Assembly: GCA_021234155.1 (NCBI GenBank)
Contig: JAJEKV010000328.1
Coordinates: 248,001-312,000 of the forward strand
Reading direction: 5' to 3'
DNA from: Isoetes taiwanensis
Taxonomy: Eukaryota > Streptophyta > Lycopodiopsida > Isoetales > Isoetaceae
DNA: 64,000 bases
Part shown: one piece after another, positions 46,060 through 58,300 of the stretch
How the letters are laid out: each line of letters starts with the position of its first letter
Numbering within the stretch: the first letter of the stretch is position 1
Translations under genes and position numbers: made by a program
Notes under the pieces: generated by a model
What the model was told of the DNA's origin: nothing
The model's input: only the letters and a program-made list of their open reading frames with translations
Database searches by the model: none

Positions 46060-47596
46060 ATAAATATTAGAGGTAAAATCGATGATAACCAGAACAACCT
46101 GATCACTTCCCCTTTCACTAATCATGAGCTCAAGGAAGTTATCTCAGGTATGGATAACGGGAAGACTCCGGGACCTGACGGTCTTCCTGCGGAATTTTTT
46201 AAAAAGGCTTGGCCTATTTTAAGTGTTGGAGTTACCAATTTAGCCAATGAATTCAGGATAAGCAAGTGTCTGGATGCCAGAATCAACATGAGTCTTATAA
46301 CTCTCATCCCCAAGATTGATTCTCCGACCTCCTTTGCTGATTACAGACCTATCTCGCTTACTAATGTGATCTACAAGATAATTGCAGGTGCGCTGGCAGC
46401 AAGGCTCAAGAAGATTTTAAACATTGCAATTAGCAGCACCCAATCAGCTTACCTTAAGGATTGGTTCATCCTGGACAATGTGGTCACTGCAATTTTAGGA
46501 TTGCACTGGGCCAAGAAATCCAACCAAGATATTGCTCTTCTCAAACCGGATATCCGCGAAAAGCCTTCGACACTCGGTCGGTTAGGAATTTTACGCTTAA
46601 ATGTTGCAGGGCTCTGGGTTTTAACGAGGAGAGTATAGGTATGTTTAAAGTCATTTTGGGTAATTCTAGATCAGCAGTGCTTGTTAATGGTGAATGTAGC
46701 CCCTTCTTTGCTTTAAGAAGAGGTGTCAAACAAGGATGCCCTTTGGCCCCCTTCTTGTTTTTAATAGTCATGGAAGCCTTGCATAGCAAATTGGAAGCTG
46801 CCAAGAATGACAAATCTATCAAAGGCCTTCAACTCCCAGATAATTCTCAGGTGGACCAAATCCTCAATGGGCACTTTGCTGATGACACCTTTATTTTGAC
46901 ATCCATGGATCAAAGTTCGATTATCAACACTCAGCAAATCCTTCAAGATTTTGGTCAAACTTCAGGGTGCAGGATTAATCCCCTTAAATCAGCCATTCAA
47001 GCCAGGGACATTGACAAGGGCTCCCAAGCTGCTGGCCTATTTGGCTGTAAGTATAACTCTCCATGTACTAAATCTAAGATTCTGGGTATCCCTTTTGCAA
47101 TTAGAAGTAATGCCTCTGATTTATGGAATGACATAACTGATAAATTTTATAAAAAGGTTGATACCCTGAATTCTAAATATCTATCCAAAAATGCAGAGCT
47201 ATTATAGCCAATTTTATGATCTCTTCCTCGCAGGTTTACCAATCCTCCATTATTTTAGCTCCCAAAAAAGTCACTAACAAGCTTCAAAGTATTATTGGCA
47301 GGTTTATCTCTTGTGGCCAAAACAGGAGATGCTGGCAACCGGTATCCATGGAAGAATGCTGCAAGCCAAAAGCAGAAGGTGGACTTGGAACAATAAATAT
47401 TAGGAAGCAAGGACTGGCTCTGGCAGCAAAATATTTCCACAAAGCTTCCTATGATAAGATTAAGCATCCCATATCTATTCTGATCAGGCATTATATCAGT
47501 AAGTGCCACCCTATTTTTTTCCCATTCTCTATTCCTCCCACTACTCCAAGTCTTATTAAAAAGTGGATTAAAGCTTGGCTTGAAACATTCATTTAA
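46060..47596 (+). pseudogene. LINE reverse transcriptase
   Basis: The first frame begins just before the RT with NGKTPGPDGLPAEFFKKAWP, then SLITLIPKIDSPTSFADYRP and ISLTNVIYKIIAGALAARL, which are classic L1 RT motifs. In the segment that normally reads LKxDFxKAFDxxxW the frame breaks within a cluster of CpGs (about 46,548-46,600). It resumes as LGFNEESIGMF, GECSPFFALRRGVKQGCPLA and NGHFADDTFILT, where FADD is the catalytic box. A stop at about 47,205 separates the next frame (47,216-47,596) with CCKPKAEGGLGTINIRKQGL. Stops and shifts make it non-functional as read. Confidence 0.92.
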
Positions 47597-47900
47597 TTTC
47601 GGTTTATGTCAAATGCTTTATGATTTTTTGGGAATTCGATGATGCACGATTTCCCACTCCCTTTGACTCTTGGCTTTTAATCCGTAACCGGTGGAAGAGT
47701 CAATCCGCCTAAACTTTCTCAAAATTTTCTCCCTCGTACCATTATTAAATGGAGAGTTTTTTTTTTTTTTTATCATTCATTTAATTTGGTTTGCACCAAA
47801 TTTTTCATGCCTCTTTTTTCTTCCTGGCTTTTTCCTCAGGTGGAAGCCTCCGCTTAAACTAACGCCTCACCTAACCTCTGCAAAATTTTTTCGGTGATGG
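47591..47900. repeat. Imperfect tandem duplication inside the LINE
   Basis: TCATTTAATTTCGGTTT..GGTGGAAGAGTCAATCCGCC and a second version TCATTTAATTTGGTTTGCAC..AGGTGGAAGCCTCCGCTTAA share order over about 150 bp, separated by a T-run at 47,758-47,771. Confidence 0.5.
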
Positions 47901-47944
47901 CAACCGGCATCTCCTATTTAGCCATATTCTATTGTTTTCATATA

Positions 47945-49440
47945 GAGCCTGCGGAAGGTCCATATGTTGTAACACAGAAGAATAAAAAACAGAGCAAGGA
48001 GGAAGGGAGGTCGCAATGGCTGGGGTAGGGCAAATCGGCCAAGATTGCATATGTTGGAATGGCCAAAATCAAAAGGGCGAAAGGAGGAAGGAGCAAAATC
48101 CGGGAGGAGATGTGAGCCAAGTGGGATGGCATGGAATGGCCGGATTTTGAAAATTTTCACTGGATTTTGATTTTGAACAGGCGATTTTGGAGGCGGGCAT
48201 TTTGGAGCGGAGGAGATTTTTGGAGCAGAGATGTTTGGATTTTGGAGCCGGATTTTGGAGCCGGATTTTGAGCAGAGGCAGCCGGATTTGGGGCATGGGC
48301 AGCCGTATTTTGTAAGAGCTCCACTGCCTTGCAATCTAAATCTTTATTGCTTTCTTCCTAGAGTTTATTTTAATCTAATAGGCTAGTTCTTGGTCTTTTG
48401 TTCTTAATTTGCTTGCAGCTGGATAATAATTCAAGTTTTTTTGGAAAACCCAAGCAGAGACATGCAATGGGCTACAACGAAACTATGTTTGCAGACCTCT
48501 GTCATCTGAAAATCAAGAATTCTTTGCAGAAGTAAGATTTTGTTATGGTAAATACTCTGCATTTTGGGCTTTACAAAGCCAAAGTATCTTGCTGGTAGGC
48601 ATCTGCAGTCAATTGAAAAGCCTAAAGACTACAAAATGGTGCTTTCACATATATACAATAGGCAAATTGATTGGATTCATTGAGCTTTACATGCAAAGTA
48701 CTACCCTGCAGCAGATCTTCTATAGCATAGGAATCAAAGCTTCAGAGCCCCAAATCAGTGTTTTTAGTTAATGAGAAATAGGATTTTGAGCAGGCTTTTG
48801 GATTTGATTGACTATTGGACTGATTTAGAGCTATTTTTAAGAAGTAATAGATCATGAAGGCAGGCTAATTCACGCTTGGCGTGATACTAAATGGTCCTTG
48901 CAAAATCACACAGTGTGATTCCGTGCTCCTTTTTTGCTAACTATACCTTGCCAAAGCACGCTTGGCATGCATTACTGTTGCAATGTATGAGAAAAAGGCG
49001 CTCATATATTTCATCTTAATGGAACATACTCTGAAGCATGTTAAGTGCTTTAAGGAAAAAAAAGACTCTTATGTTGTATTTTACTTGTGAAATAAATATC
49101 TCATAAAGGTTTTATTGGGCTTTTTTTTTTCTTGTATTGCTATAGTAACTTCAATTTGACTTGATTCCCATGGGTTTTTAGCGAGATATTTGTTGAAATA
49201 ATATCTACATATCTCAATATAAAATCGATAATAATTTCTGTTATTATGTTGTGTATATGAATGTGCTATTGTTTGCAAATGCTAATCAAACATCAATTTC
49301 CTTCCTGAATTTAATATAATAATCAAAATGTCTACTAAATATGGATCAAACCTTGTAATCTTGCATAATAGCATGTCAAGCACCACAACATTATATTGAA
49401 TAAGGGGTTTGCAAAAGTGGCGTGCTTTTGGAACAGACAT
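47945..49440. other. Segment interrupting the LINE; small GGATTTTGGAGCC repeats
   Basis: LINE coding similarity stops near 47,940 and restarts near 49,460, so this is probably a later insertion. It contains a purine-rich tandem run with units like GGATTTTGGAGCC (about 48,180-48,290). Frames over it on the minus strand are Pro/Ser-rich by composition only. No transposon ends were recognised. Confidence 0.5.
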
Positions 49441-49461
49441 AAATCCAATTTAAATGAATGA

Positions 49462-49887
49462 TGGTTGAATCTCAATTTTATGTGGAGCAGCCCAATTAAT
49501 CCGAAGATCAAAGCCTTTATGTGGCAGCTTTGGCATAAAGGACTGGAAACTAACTGTAAGAGGTTTAAGCTTTCAATGACTAACTCTGATATTTGTGACA
49601 GATGTCTAGCCGACAAGGAAGATGAAAACCATCTATTTAGATCTTGCCTATGGTCTGAATGGGTTCTGGAACTGGCCTCTGAGATCCTTGGCCAAAACTT
49701 AGTTACCCTGAACCGGAAGGATTTCTTCATGCCTAACAACCCTACGGACTGGAGAATTTACATCCTCCTGTGGAGAATATGGAAAGGGAGAAACTCCTTT
49801 ATTTTTTATTATGAAATCGTATTCCCGGAAGGAATTATTAAACAGGTATTGTATGATATTAACTGGATCTTATGTGTTAATGCATGA
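49462..49887 (+). pseudogene. LINE zinc-binding RT C-terminus
   Basis: The frame reads FMWSSPINPKIKAFMWQLWH, CKRFKLSMTNSDICDRCLAD and ENHLFRSCLWSEWV. This is the RT-associated zinc-binding domain (C..C..H..C pattern: DICDRC, ENHLFRSC). It completes the reverse-transcriptase protein of the LINE at 46,060 after the interruption. Downstream frames to about 50,210 are eroded, then a short AT-rich 3' UTR leads to the poly-A. Confidence 0.9.
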
Positions 49888-50379
49888 GTTGATTATTATT
49901 GCAGATACCCCGCTCTTGATGACCAGCGTGACTCAAATGGAAAAAGGAACAAAGCCGAGCATGACAAGGAATGGATCAAATTTTGGCCCAAGAGACACCT
50001 CTCTTCATTTAGAAGCTATCTTTTTGTGGATGCAACCGCCCGGATCGTAATCTCAACATTCGAAGAGAGCTGATCTGCGAAGCCAAAGATGCCAAGGGAA
50101 GACTCAACATGACCAAAGCGGACACTTGTAGGTGCATCTATTGCACTTTCCATATGATCATGAAAGGGAAAGCAAGGAAGAGGATGAATCCAGACCTCAA
50201 AGGATTTCACTAGTCTTTATCCGATAATCGTTTCAAGGAAACTCGCTTTTTCAAGCATCGAATCTTTAAAAGAATTCTCTAATTTTCTCTAGGGTTACAC
50301 TTCCCTTGAAAAAAGTGTTTGTATATTTTAAATTATACTTAATATAAATAGGTGCCTTCAATAAAAAAAAAGTATATCA

Positions 50380-51480
50380 CTGGGTACATCATTTAGTGTA
50401 GTGTACTGACCTATATGTACATTAAATCTAATCTCTTTCAAGAAATGAATTTTAACAAACTGGAGTTTACTCGTGTACAATATATGGTTTTCTATAAAAC
50501 ACTTTTAGATATGTTTCGCTTCCTTATGTAGAAGACTTCGCGCCATCGTGGAGAGAAGAAAAAGACGTAAAAACATATATACTTGAGTTGACAAATTGTG
50601 TAAGTAATCATTTTTTTTATTCCACAACTTCTGTACAACAGGGCTTTATAGAAGCTATCCTGGTAAAACTGGTAGTAGTGGTGCAGGTTCAACAATTACT
50701 GTCCTTCATACAATATAATCTAGTCTATCTGCATCCAGATTTGTCATTATCAGCAGGTAGTTCATTTTGACCTCTAGCATTCCAGCATGGTAGCTTCTTA
50801 GACTCTCTAACAAATTTCTTTGTCCAGCTTCTAGGACTAAGAAATGGCTCAAAACAAAAGTGATGCCAATTGAAGCAGCTGCTTGGAAGACTACTTCAAC
50901 TATGTGAACATTGAACTCGGCATTTGTTAAGCCTGCCACTTGCTGCAAGGCACTTCCAGAAAAATCTCTCTCCTCAGAAGCTGAGAGGACATGGTCGAAC
51001 TTGTAGATCAATCTGTGAAAATTCCTGAATAGGGTGGCTTTCAGGATATCTTAAGTGCCCTGTCCTGGGCTTTGGTGAGGCTCAAGGCCAAGCCTTGCTC
51101 GTGGACATGAACTCCATTGATAGCATTGACATGCCCTAAACCGGTTAAGTAACCCATTGCGTGAGAGAAAGTACTAAGCAAAAAAAAAAAAACGAAATGG
51201 CATATGCGCTGACATGTCGACCTGTTGTGTCACAAACAAAAATATTGGATAATTTTGTATGAGTCGCGCCCGACGCAACATATCTGTATTTGATAAATTA
51301 TTATGCCTTTCTTATGCATTTCATATTACTATTGTCCATAACGCGGTCGCGGCGAATCGGTCGCGTGAATGGGTGTAGGCATTAATCCTATGCAAAGCCT
51401 GGTAATTTAGGTGTCGCGCCAAGTGCGAGTTAATTTGTATAAATATTTCATTTATTGTTATTGCATACAATACTATGTTT
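50380..51480. other. Intergenic stretch with one unassigned minus frame
   Basis: A complete 101-codon minus-strand frame at 51,011-50,706 (ALQQVAGLTNAEFNVHIVEV, then VVFQAAASIGITFVLSHFLV) has mildly protein-like composition. I know no matching family and see no splice or promoter support, so it is not called as a gene. The rest is AT-rich. Confidence 0.35.
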
Positions 51481-54425
51481 TCCTCATCCTTTCTTCTGAT
51501 TTTCAGATTTCTTGTGAAGCTAGTGCTGAGGAACCTTATTGCCAAGAACCTCGAGCAGAGAAGAATGATGCCAATTACATGGATGTAGAAGAGATTAATG
51601 CAAATAAGAATGAGAAGCCACCTGAAGCAAATGCAGATAATATTAATAACCCAGCTGGTGCTAATGAGGAAAGAAAAATAGTAGTTTCTAGATTAACATG
51701 GAAGGATGAGAAGGTGAATTTGCATCATCAGTGCAACAGAGGAATTGTTGGTGAAGGTGTGCTTATACTATGGGATCTTATGCATCGCTACAATGGATGT
51801 GCTATTGGTGATGACTTCATGGGAGTCTCAATTTCTTTAAAACAACTTCATAATTTCAGTGTTGAGCTGAAGGACAAACACTGCTATGCTTGCGATAATA
51901 TCAATAGTGGTTTAGAGTTGCCAGCCTTGTTGCTCTGGCTAGTGGACTCCGTTGAGATAAAGGGTTGCTTCAAAGAACTGAGTGTGTTGGAGAAAATAAT
52001 GTGGTGGTGGATGAAAATACATTCCTTCCATAACTCCTATGGTTGTATCCATACCAGAAAAGGGCCTCTAACTTCTTGAAAAGGAAGAAGAGGAAGGAAA
52101 AGGTTTAGATTGTGACAGATACTAACAACATGAGTGAAGAGACCATGCAAGCCATCGAGGGGGATTGTGGCTGCCTCAACAACTGCTTTGGTAGATTCAC
52201 AGTGAAAGAACTTGTGGAAGCTAGATCAATCTACAAGGAGAAAACTCATGGCGCTAGAAAAACTTATATTTACAATATCATAGAACATGCATTTAGGCCA
52301 TCACCGATGTCAAGAATGTGGATTTTCTATTGGTGGGAAATGGATATGCAAAGATTGCAAAGTGACAACCATACTAATTATATTAGTCTCTATATGGTGG
52401 AGATTTAGACGGAACCAAAAGAGGGGGCTCAAATAGCTTGGCATGGTAATCGTGAAAAGGCGAGGACAACTCAGAGCTCAGAGCGTATTCGAGAAGTTTG
52501 TTAACTATCATGCCGAGTATGCCTCAACAAAAGCGCGGTTGATGAAGAGGGGTGTAGGGAAGTAGTTCAATGTTGCCTGTGATATTTCACACAAAAAGTG
52601 ATTTTACAAATGATCAACAACCTTCTAGAGGAAATGGGTGTGGACAAGATTTCACAGTCAGCCTTTAGCAAGCTCTGGAGTAAGTATTTTTCAGATGTCA
52701 AAATAATGCAATATAACAACTTCTCAAAGTGCAATATATGCGGATCCGTTAGATAAAGTCAAGCTTGAGGTAGAAAGATCGCCGGGTTCGGAAGGAAATG
52801 AGAATTCACACGATGGAGCAAATGTCATGTCGATCAACACACTAGATATGGAGATGCTTTGTCCTGGTGATGGAACCAACGAATTTTTTTATTCGCCATT
52901 CATGACAAGATGGATCAGCAAAACACCTGTTTGCCTCAGCTTTAGGGCTATACCAAAGTCTCGTTGCAAGGTCCTTTCCATTGCAAATATCACTAGCCGG
53001 ATTCATAACTCATGGCCATGGAGCAAAGTTGTATCACCACCATTTTACATTAGAATTATGGGGTGATGGTCCAAACTTCCATGTTGGTAGCATTGCAAAG
53101 CATTGCGCGATTTGGAGATGTTCATTCTTGTAAGCCATTGCAATTTGCAACATCTCTTCAAGGCATTGCATGACACCGCCCCATGAAACTAGAGGATTTG
53201 ACCATAGGAAGGGATGAATGGGCCAAAGATTCCAATTCATGTGAACCCAATACCGGCCGACCACTCAAGAAGCACTCTTTGCAACTCGACAACCAGCCGC
53301 CGTAATAAAAGTAGGTACTTGTTTGCATACTTGTCGATTCACATGGGTTGGAGTGTTTGAAATGGTCTATGCCGCTTACTTGATGCCCTGGCCATACTCA
53401 ATAAGACATTGATGCAATGTTTGGGCATTATAGGATCAAATTGTAGAAAAGTGATGTCACCACCAATCTGAGGCTTTTGAGCTATTTAAGTAGTGTTCTT
53501 CACCTTCTCCTATTGGTTCATTGATAAAACGCGGTCCCATTGATTGGTTATGGCACGAAGACCTTAATGGCCATAGTGCTCTATTGCAATTTAGGTTTTG
53601 GGTGAAAAATGGAAAGCCATTAATGCAATACAAGATGTGGAGGTCCTGTGTAGAAACCAAGATAAGGATATATTGATTTGGAAAGAGGAATGGCGGTGTG
53701 AACCAATGGTGCCGATTTAGAGAGCCTAAGGCTACTAAACCATTAAGAGAAGTGAAAGATTGTGAGCCGGACTATGGAAGGGATAATAGAATATATAAAG
53801 TACTGGAAGGAATCTTTAGCAGATAAACACATAATACCAAAGAGAAGAGTGTGCAATGAAGCACTTGTAAATTATTGGAATGAAGTTCATATACTTTTGG
53901 GGAGTTTGGATACAAGCAGTAGTGTCCTTCGAGAGGTTCGCTACCTCAAAGTCGATGGAGGCTCAACTCATGGTCAATTCCAACCTGATCGATTCACTTG
54001 ATGACAGAGGAGTCTCAAGAAGAAGAAGAGCACTATATTGGACCTAGAAAGGCGCATCCCTCTATATGATCCTAAGATGGATTTGAAGGATGGCCAATAT
54101 TTGGTCATCAGGCCATCAAATGAAGATACTTATCCCATTTGGTTTGGGTATACCGCCCTCGAGGGAAGCTAATAATCCTAATGTAAATAAGGTGCATGTG
54201 GAGTGGTGGTGCCCAAGAAGTGGAAAAGGAGTCATTATGAAAAATGAGCACTACAAAGATTGTTGTAATAAGCAATGGAAGTATGATGCAAGTGATCCCA
54301 CCCAATGGGTGGAAATAAAATTTGTTTGGGCAAGGTGGATCCGAGAAAGGGTACATGAAGATTCCAACTCTGTGAAGGATAAAGTTCTGAAGTCACTAGA
54401 GAAGACAGTCGAACAAGCGAAATAA
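51480..54425 (+). pseudogene. Transposase-like relic with LQLDN and GHTQ..DIDAMFG motifs
   Basis: Plus-strand pieces follow one another. An acidic N-terminal region (51,510-51,690) is followed by VVSRLTWKDEKVNLH. Next is a Cys-rich segment (DCGCLNNCFGRFTVKELVEA, 52,160-52,220), then FSKLWSKYFSDVKIMQYNNF and SKCNICGS (about 52,664-52,745). LQLDN appears near 53,277 and KSRYLFAYLSIHMGW near 53,310. GHT and DIDAMFG, split by a shift, lie near 53,390-53,430, and the C-terminal part has DLKDGQYLVIRPSNEDTY and VHVEWWCPRSGKG, ending AK-stop at 54,425. Proteins with LQLDN..GHTHEDID are widespread as uncharacterised, probably mobile-element genes in algae, mosses and animals. The Asp residues may be catalytic (inference). 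Many frameshifts; gene limits are approximate. Confidence 0.62.
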
Positions 54426-55263
54426 AGTACGAGAGTCCATGAGTATTTTATGATGTGAATCTTACTTTCATTGTAATCCTACTTTCAGTGCATCTTACTT
54501 TTATTATATTCGTGCTTTCATTGTAATCTTACTTTCAGTGTATGAGTATCTTACTCTCATTGTCAATGAGTATACATGTGTTTAGTTACATCTACTTGAC
54601 TATGTGAAATACTGGCTTGTGATTAACTAAGTGTTAACTTGTAATTTCAGACCTGTTAGAATTAATGCTGGTAATAAAAAGTATTTATATGCAATTCCAC
54701 ATTGTTGAAATTGGGGTTATCACTATTTGTAAATTTCAAAATGAAAGGAATAATTTCAAAATAATGGAATCGTGGTTAAATTAGAAAGTCCGCTAAAAAA
54801 TTACAATCTTCATCTTCCCTTTGGTCTTTTATTCATCATTAACTCGAGCATATGCTCCAAATATCCCCGCCGCCATGCCTCATTCATCTTCAACCCCAAA
54901 GATGTCCAATTTCGATATCAATGATTATCTATGTCCATTGCTTTTACCATTCAATAGTTTGCAGATTATCTCATGAGTGGCTTTTCCACTAGAAGGAATG
55001 GATGGCTTGCTGCTTAATGCTACCTACACCAGGGTCTGTTTCGAAAAGAAGCTGCAAGTCAATTTTTTCCTCTTTTTTTTTTTTAATGATCCCACCGGGT
55101 CTCGCTTAGAAATGACGCTTAGCTTTAGCAATTATTACTTTGATTCATATGTGCTCATAGAGTCCTTATTTGTATCCCTATGAAAACGGTTATTAAAAAA
55201 TATGGAGCTTTCAATATGACTTTTTATTTGCTGGTCACCGAATTTGTTATGACGCTAAAAATC
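54426..55263. other. AT-rich stretch, no gene
   Basis: It starts with a few loosely repeated TCTTACTTTCATTGTAATC-like units (54,450-54,570), perhaps the 3' end of the preceding element. A T-run occurs at 55,072-55,084. Nothing else was recognised. Confidence 0.5.
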
Positions 55264-55354
55264 TCTTCTTCTTCTTCTTCTTCTTCTTCTTCTTCTTCTT
55301 CTTCTTCTTCTTCTTCTTCTTTCTTCTTCTTCTTCTTCTTCTTCTTCTTCTTCT
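55264..55354. repeat. (TTC)n microsatellite
   Basis: About 30 TTC units in a row with one phase slip near 55,320. Confidence 0.98.
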
Positions 55355-58300
55355 AGAAGGAGAAGCCAAAGAGTTTACGCTTTGCTTTCTCGTTGTATTT
55401 GAGTTGAATCTGGGGGTTTTCTAATGTTGCATTTGTTCCGAAAGATTATGTAGATTGATTCTATTTTTGGAAATCTTCCTTCAACGCAAAGAAAGATCTA
55501 CACATGTCAAAATTAGATGTCAAGAATTAGAGATTGGAATGGGGATGATGGAAAGGCCATAAACATGGGGAATTCACTCTATGAGCATGACCTAAGGGAT
55601 GGATAGATTAGAGCTTTGGCAAAAATCTTGTCCGCTATAACCGTAAGTCGCGGTAATTTCGCTAGGTCAATTGATAGTAAACCCTGTGATTCACCTTTGA
55701 TCAAAGTGATAACCCATGAGAGTTCAACAAAGGGTGTTTTTGGACCATTTTATGCATGTATATTTAATGTTAGGGGTGTTTTTAGGCACCGATTTGACAA
55801 TATCTATACATGATGGGTCAAATTGCCTTTAAAATTGCGATACAAGGGGATTTTTTGGTACCCTCCCGAACGCAGATGCCATACCCCTTATGTATAAGTG
55901 CAACCCCGGATAGTAAATTCGATCATGATCAAATCTTGTGCTTCAAATCAGATCTTGGTCTGTGGTTTTGATGTGAAAGCATGTGTGCTTAACATGAATG
56001 GAAGTCCCGTTAATACCCTTTGGGAATGAGAAGAGCGGTTGTGTGGGCATGTACATAATGCATGATTCTTTTGTGGCTTTTCATGCCAATGCTAATTTTC
56101 AACAAGGAGCAATGCATTTGAGCAACTCTAGGCTTAATCTCTAACAATGTTTTATCGAAAGCAACATTCATTCTAATCAAGTTTGGAATTAGGATTTAGC
56201 TTCTTTACTCTTTTATTTGATCAGGTCCATGATTATTTCAACAGAAGTGGTCATGCTAATTAAAAACACCGTAAGCATGATGCCCCGATTCGCTTATATT
56301 TTACTTGCCATTAGAGTAGTAGATCCGGGTGCATACGCGATGCTTTGTGCCATTAACTACTCTAATCTATGATCCTTCTGCAAAAATAGTCAGTGGATGA
56401 CATTATATGTGGTAATGCATAATGCTTCAGTTAGTGCTCAATTTGGGATAATTAATGCGAGTTGTATACAGAATGATGCAATTCTTCTTGTTATCCCAAG
56501 CCTCATTTTCGGGTCCGTGTCAAAAACTTAAACAACTGGCAGATCTTTTGTTCATTTATAAAAAATAATTCAATGGCATATGGCTATACAGTTGAAACCT
56601 TTACTTTCTGGCACGATGTCCCATCTGTAACATAAGGAGAAGGCATCTTAATCATGCTGAGAGATATTGTGGTAGCGGATATTGTGGTGCTACCTTGATA
56701 AAACTCAATGCAATAGTTATGAATGCAATAGCTGTGAAAGTTTTGTGAAATTTAAGTAATCAAATGCATTCTGTACTTCTACTTTATGCATGCATTTCCC
56801 TTTCTTATTGCAAGTCTTTATTTTTTCCTTGTAAAAGTCATAATCATGTATCCACATTCCTGATAAAGTATTATTTCTAAAGATGTAGTATTCTACAATA
56901 TTTGTGAAAAAAGCCACTTGGTTGGGCGATAGTTTATTTTGAATATTGATACTGTGCTCTAAGAATATGAACTGGACAAAGTATATTTCAGGGACCAGTT
57001 TTTCAGAGTGTGGATGATGAGTTTCCGCATAGATATGTTTTCCTTATGCATGACAATTAGGCAGATTTAGTAAGTTTGTTAATTATGCTCAATAAATGTG
57101 AAGTCCTTACTTTCTCCAATGTTTTCTTTTGGTTTTATAAAGCTTAATAGTTTGTAAGGGCCTACCATCTAGCTTCTTTTTGTATTAGGTGCTGAAGGAT
57201 GTAATTTAAGGTTGAAATGAAATTAAAACTAACAAGGAAATTTGTTTAAATGATATGACCATTTCATCTTATTATGTTCTGCAGATCTTGACATGTTGGA
57301 GCCCAAAATGGTAATAATTTTGATGAGAAACAACTTCATTTCTGGCTGTTGTCTTAAGTCACCATTTCTAGCTGGATGTGCCATCAGAAGCATAAACTTT
57401 TACATCTTTAGTAATAAGGAAGTTATTGCAGTAACTCAAGGTATGTACACCATGCTTCCTTTATATCAAATTGGAAGTAATACTTTGATGTTATGTCATG
57501 GTTGGATTCTTATTATTACTACAATGCTAGAATACATGACAAATTCACTAGAGTGAACTTTTGCCAAGCACGTCAGTTGGTCTTTGTATCCTTGAAAGCA
57601 ATATGCCAAAAATGTTGCTTGATGCGTAATGTGCATGTAATGCTATATGGTTTATACTTATTTGCCATGGCCCTGTAGAACAAGAAGGTGAATAAACAAA
57701 AGTATTCTATTTGCTAATACCAACTTCACACGTAGGTACTCATAGAGTTATAGCATATGGTCAAATAACATATACTTCAGTGCCACGACATGTAGGAGGA
57801 ATAACAATTTGTGCTTTACAATCGATTGATATGATTTTTTATTCTAGGGCGCAGGACAAGAACAAGGTGTTGACATAAATCTGACTAACTTAATTTATGA
57901 ACATTTGTTTATCTTTAAAAAGTCTGTGTCTTCTGCTGCTCTAGCTGCTGCAATCTTCCCCCTTTTTTTATGATTATTATATTGGACTATATATGACTAA
58001 GCTGGGATTGCATAAGCTAATATTGGCGTTCAAGTTTATAATATGGCCATGGATGGATAACAATTATGGCACGATGGCATTTGGAGAAAAGACATGCGAG
58101 TCTTTAAATATCCTAAGACCAAGTGGTTTGAACATGGGAGCAAGGTATGTATACTATCTTCACACATTTTGCTTCATTTTTCTACATATGGATCTTACCA
58201 TTACACTAAGAAAACTTTTTCTTGTTGCCTTTTTTGAAATATAAAGTTGCAAGTGCATGCAAGATGGCACTTGACTTAGACATTCTGGTTTGCATGCCAC

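Larger units (their letters stand above)
46060..50371 (+). mobile_element. L1-type LINE, 5' truncated, poly-A tailed, interrupted
   Basis: It contains reverse transcriptase, the GGLG region and the zinc-binding C-terminus in L1 order, and ends in ATAAAAAAAAA at about 50,361-50,371. The endonuclease is missing (5' truncation). GTATATCA occurs immediately before the element (46,052-46,059) and immediately after the A-run (50,372-50,379), a candidate 8-bp target-site duplication. An unrelated segment at about 47,945-49,440 interrupts it. Confidence 0.85.

Noticed and set aside
50706-51011. 101-codon minus-strand frame
   Set aside because: Protein-like composition but no known match, no neighbours of the same kind and no splice evidence; reported only as a note in the intergenic entry.
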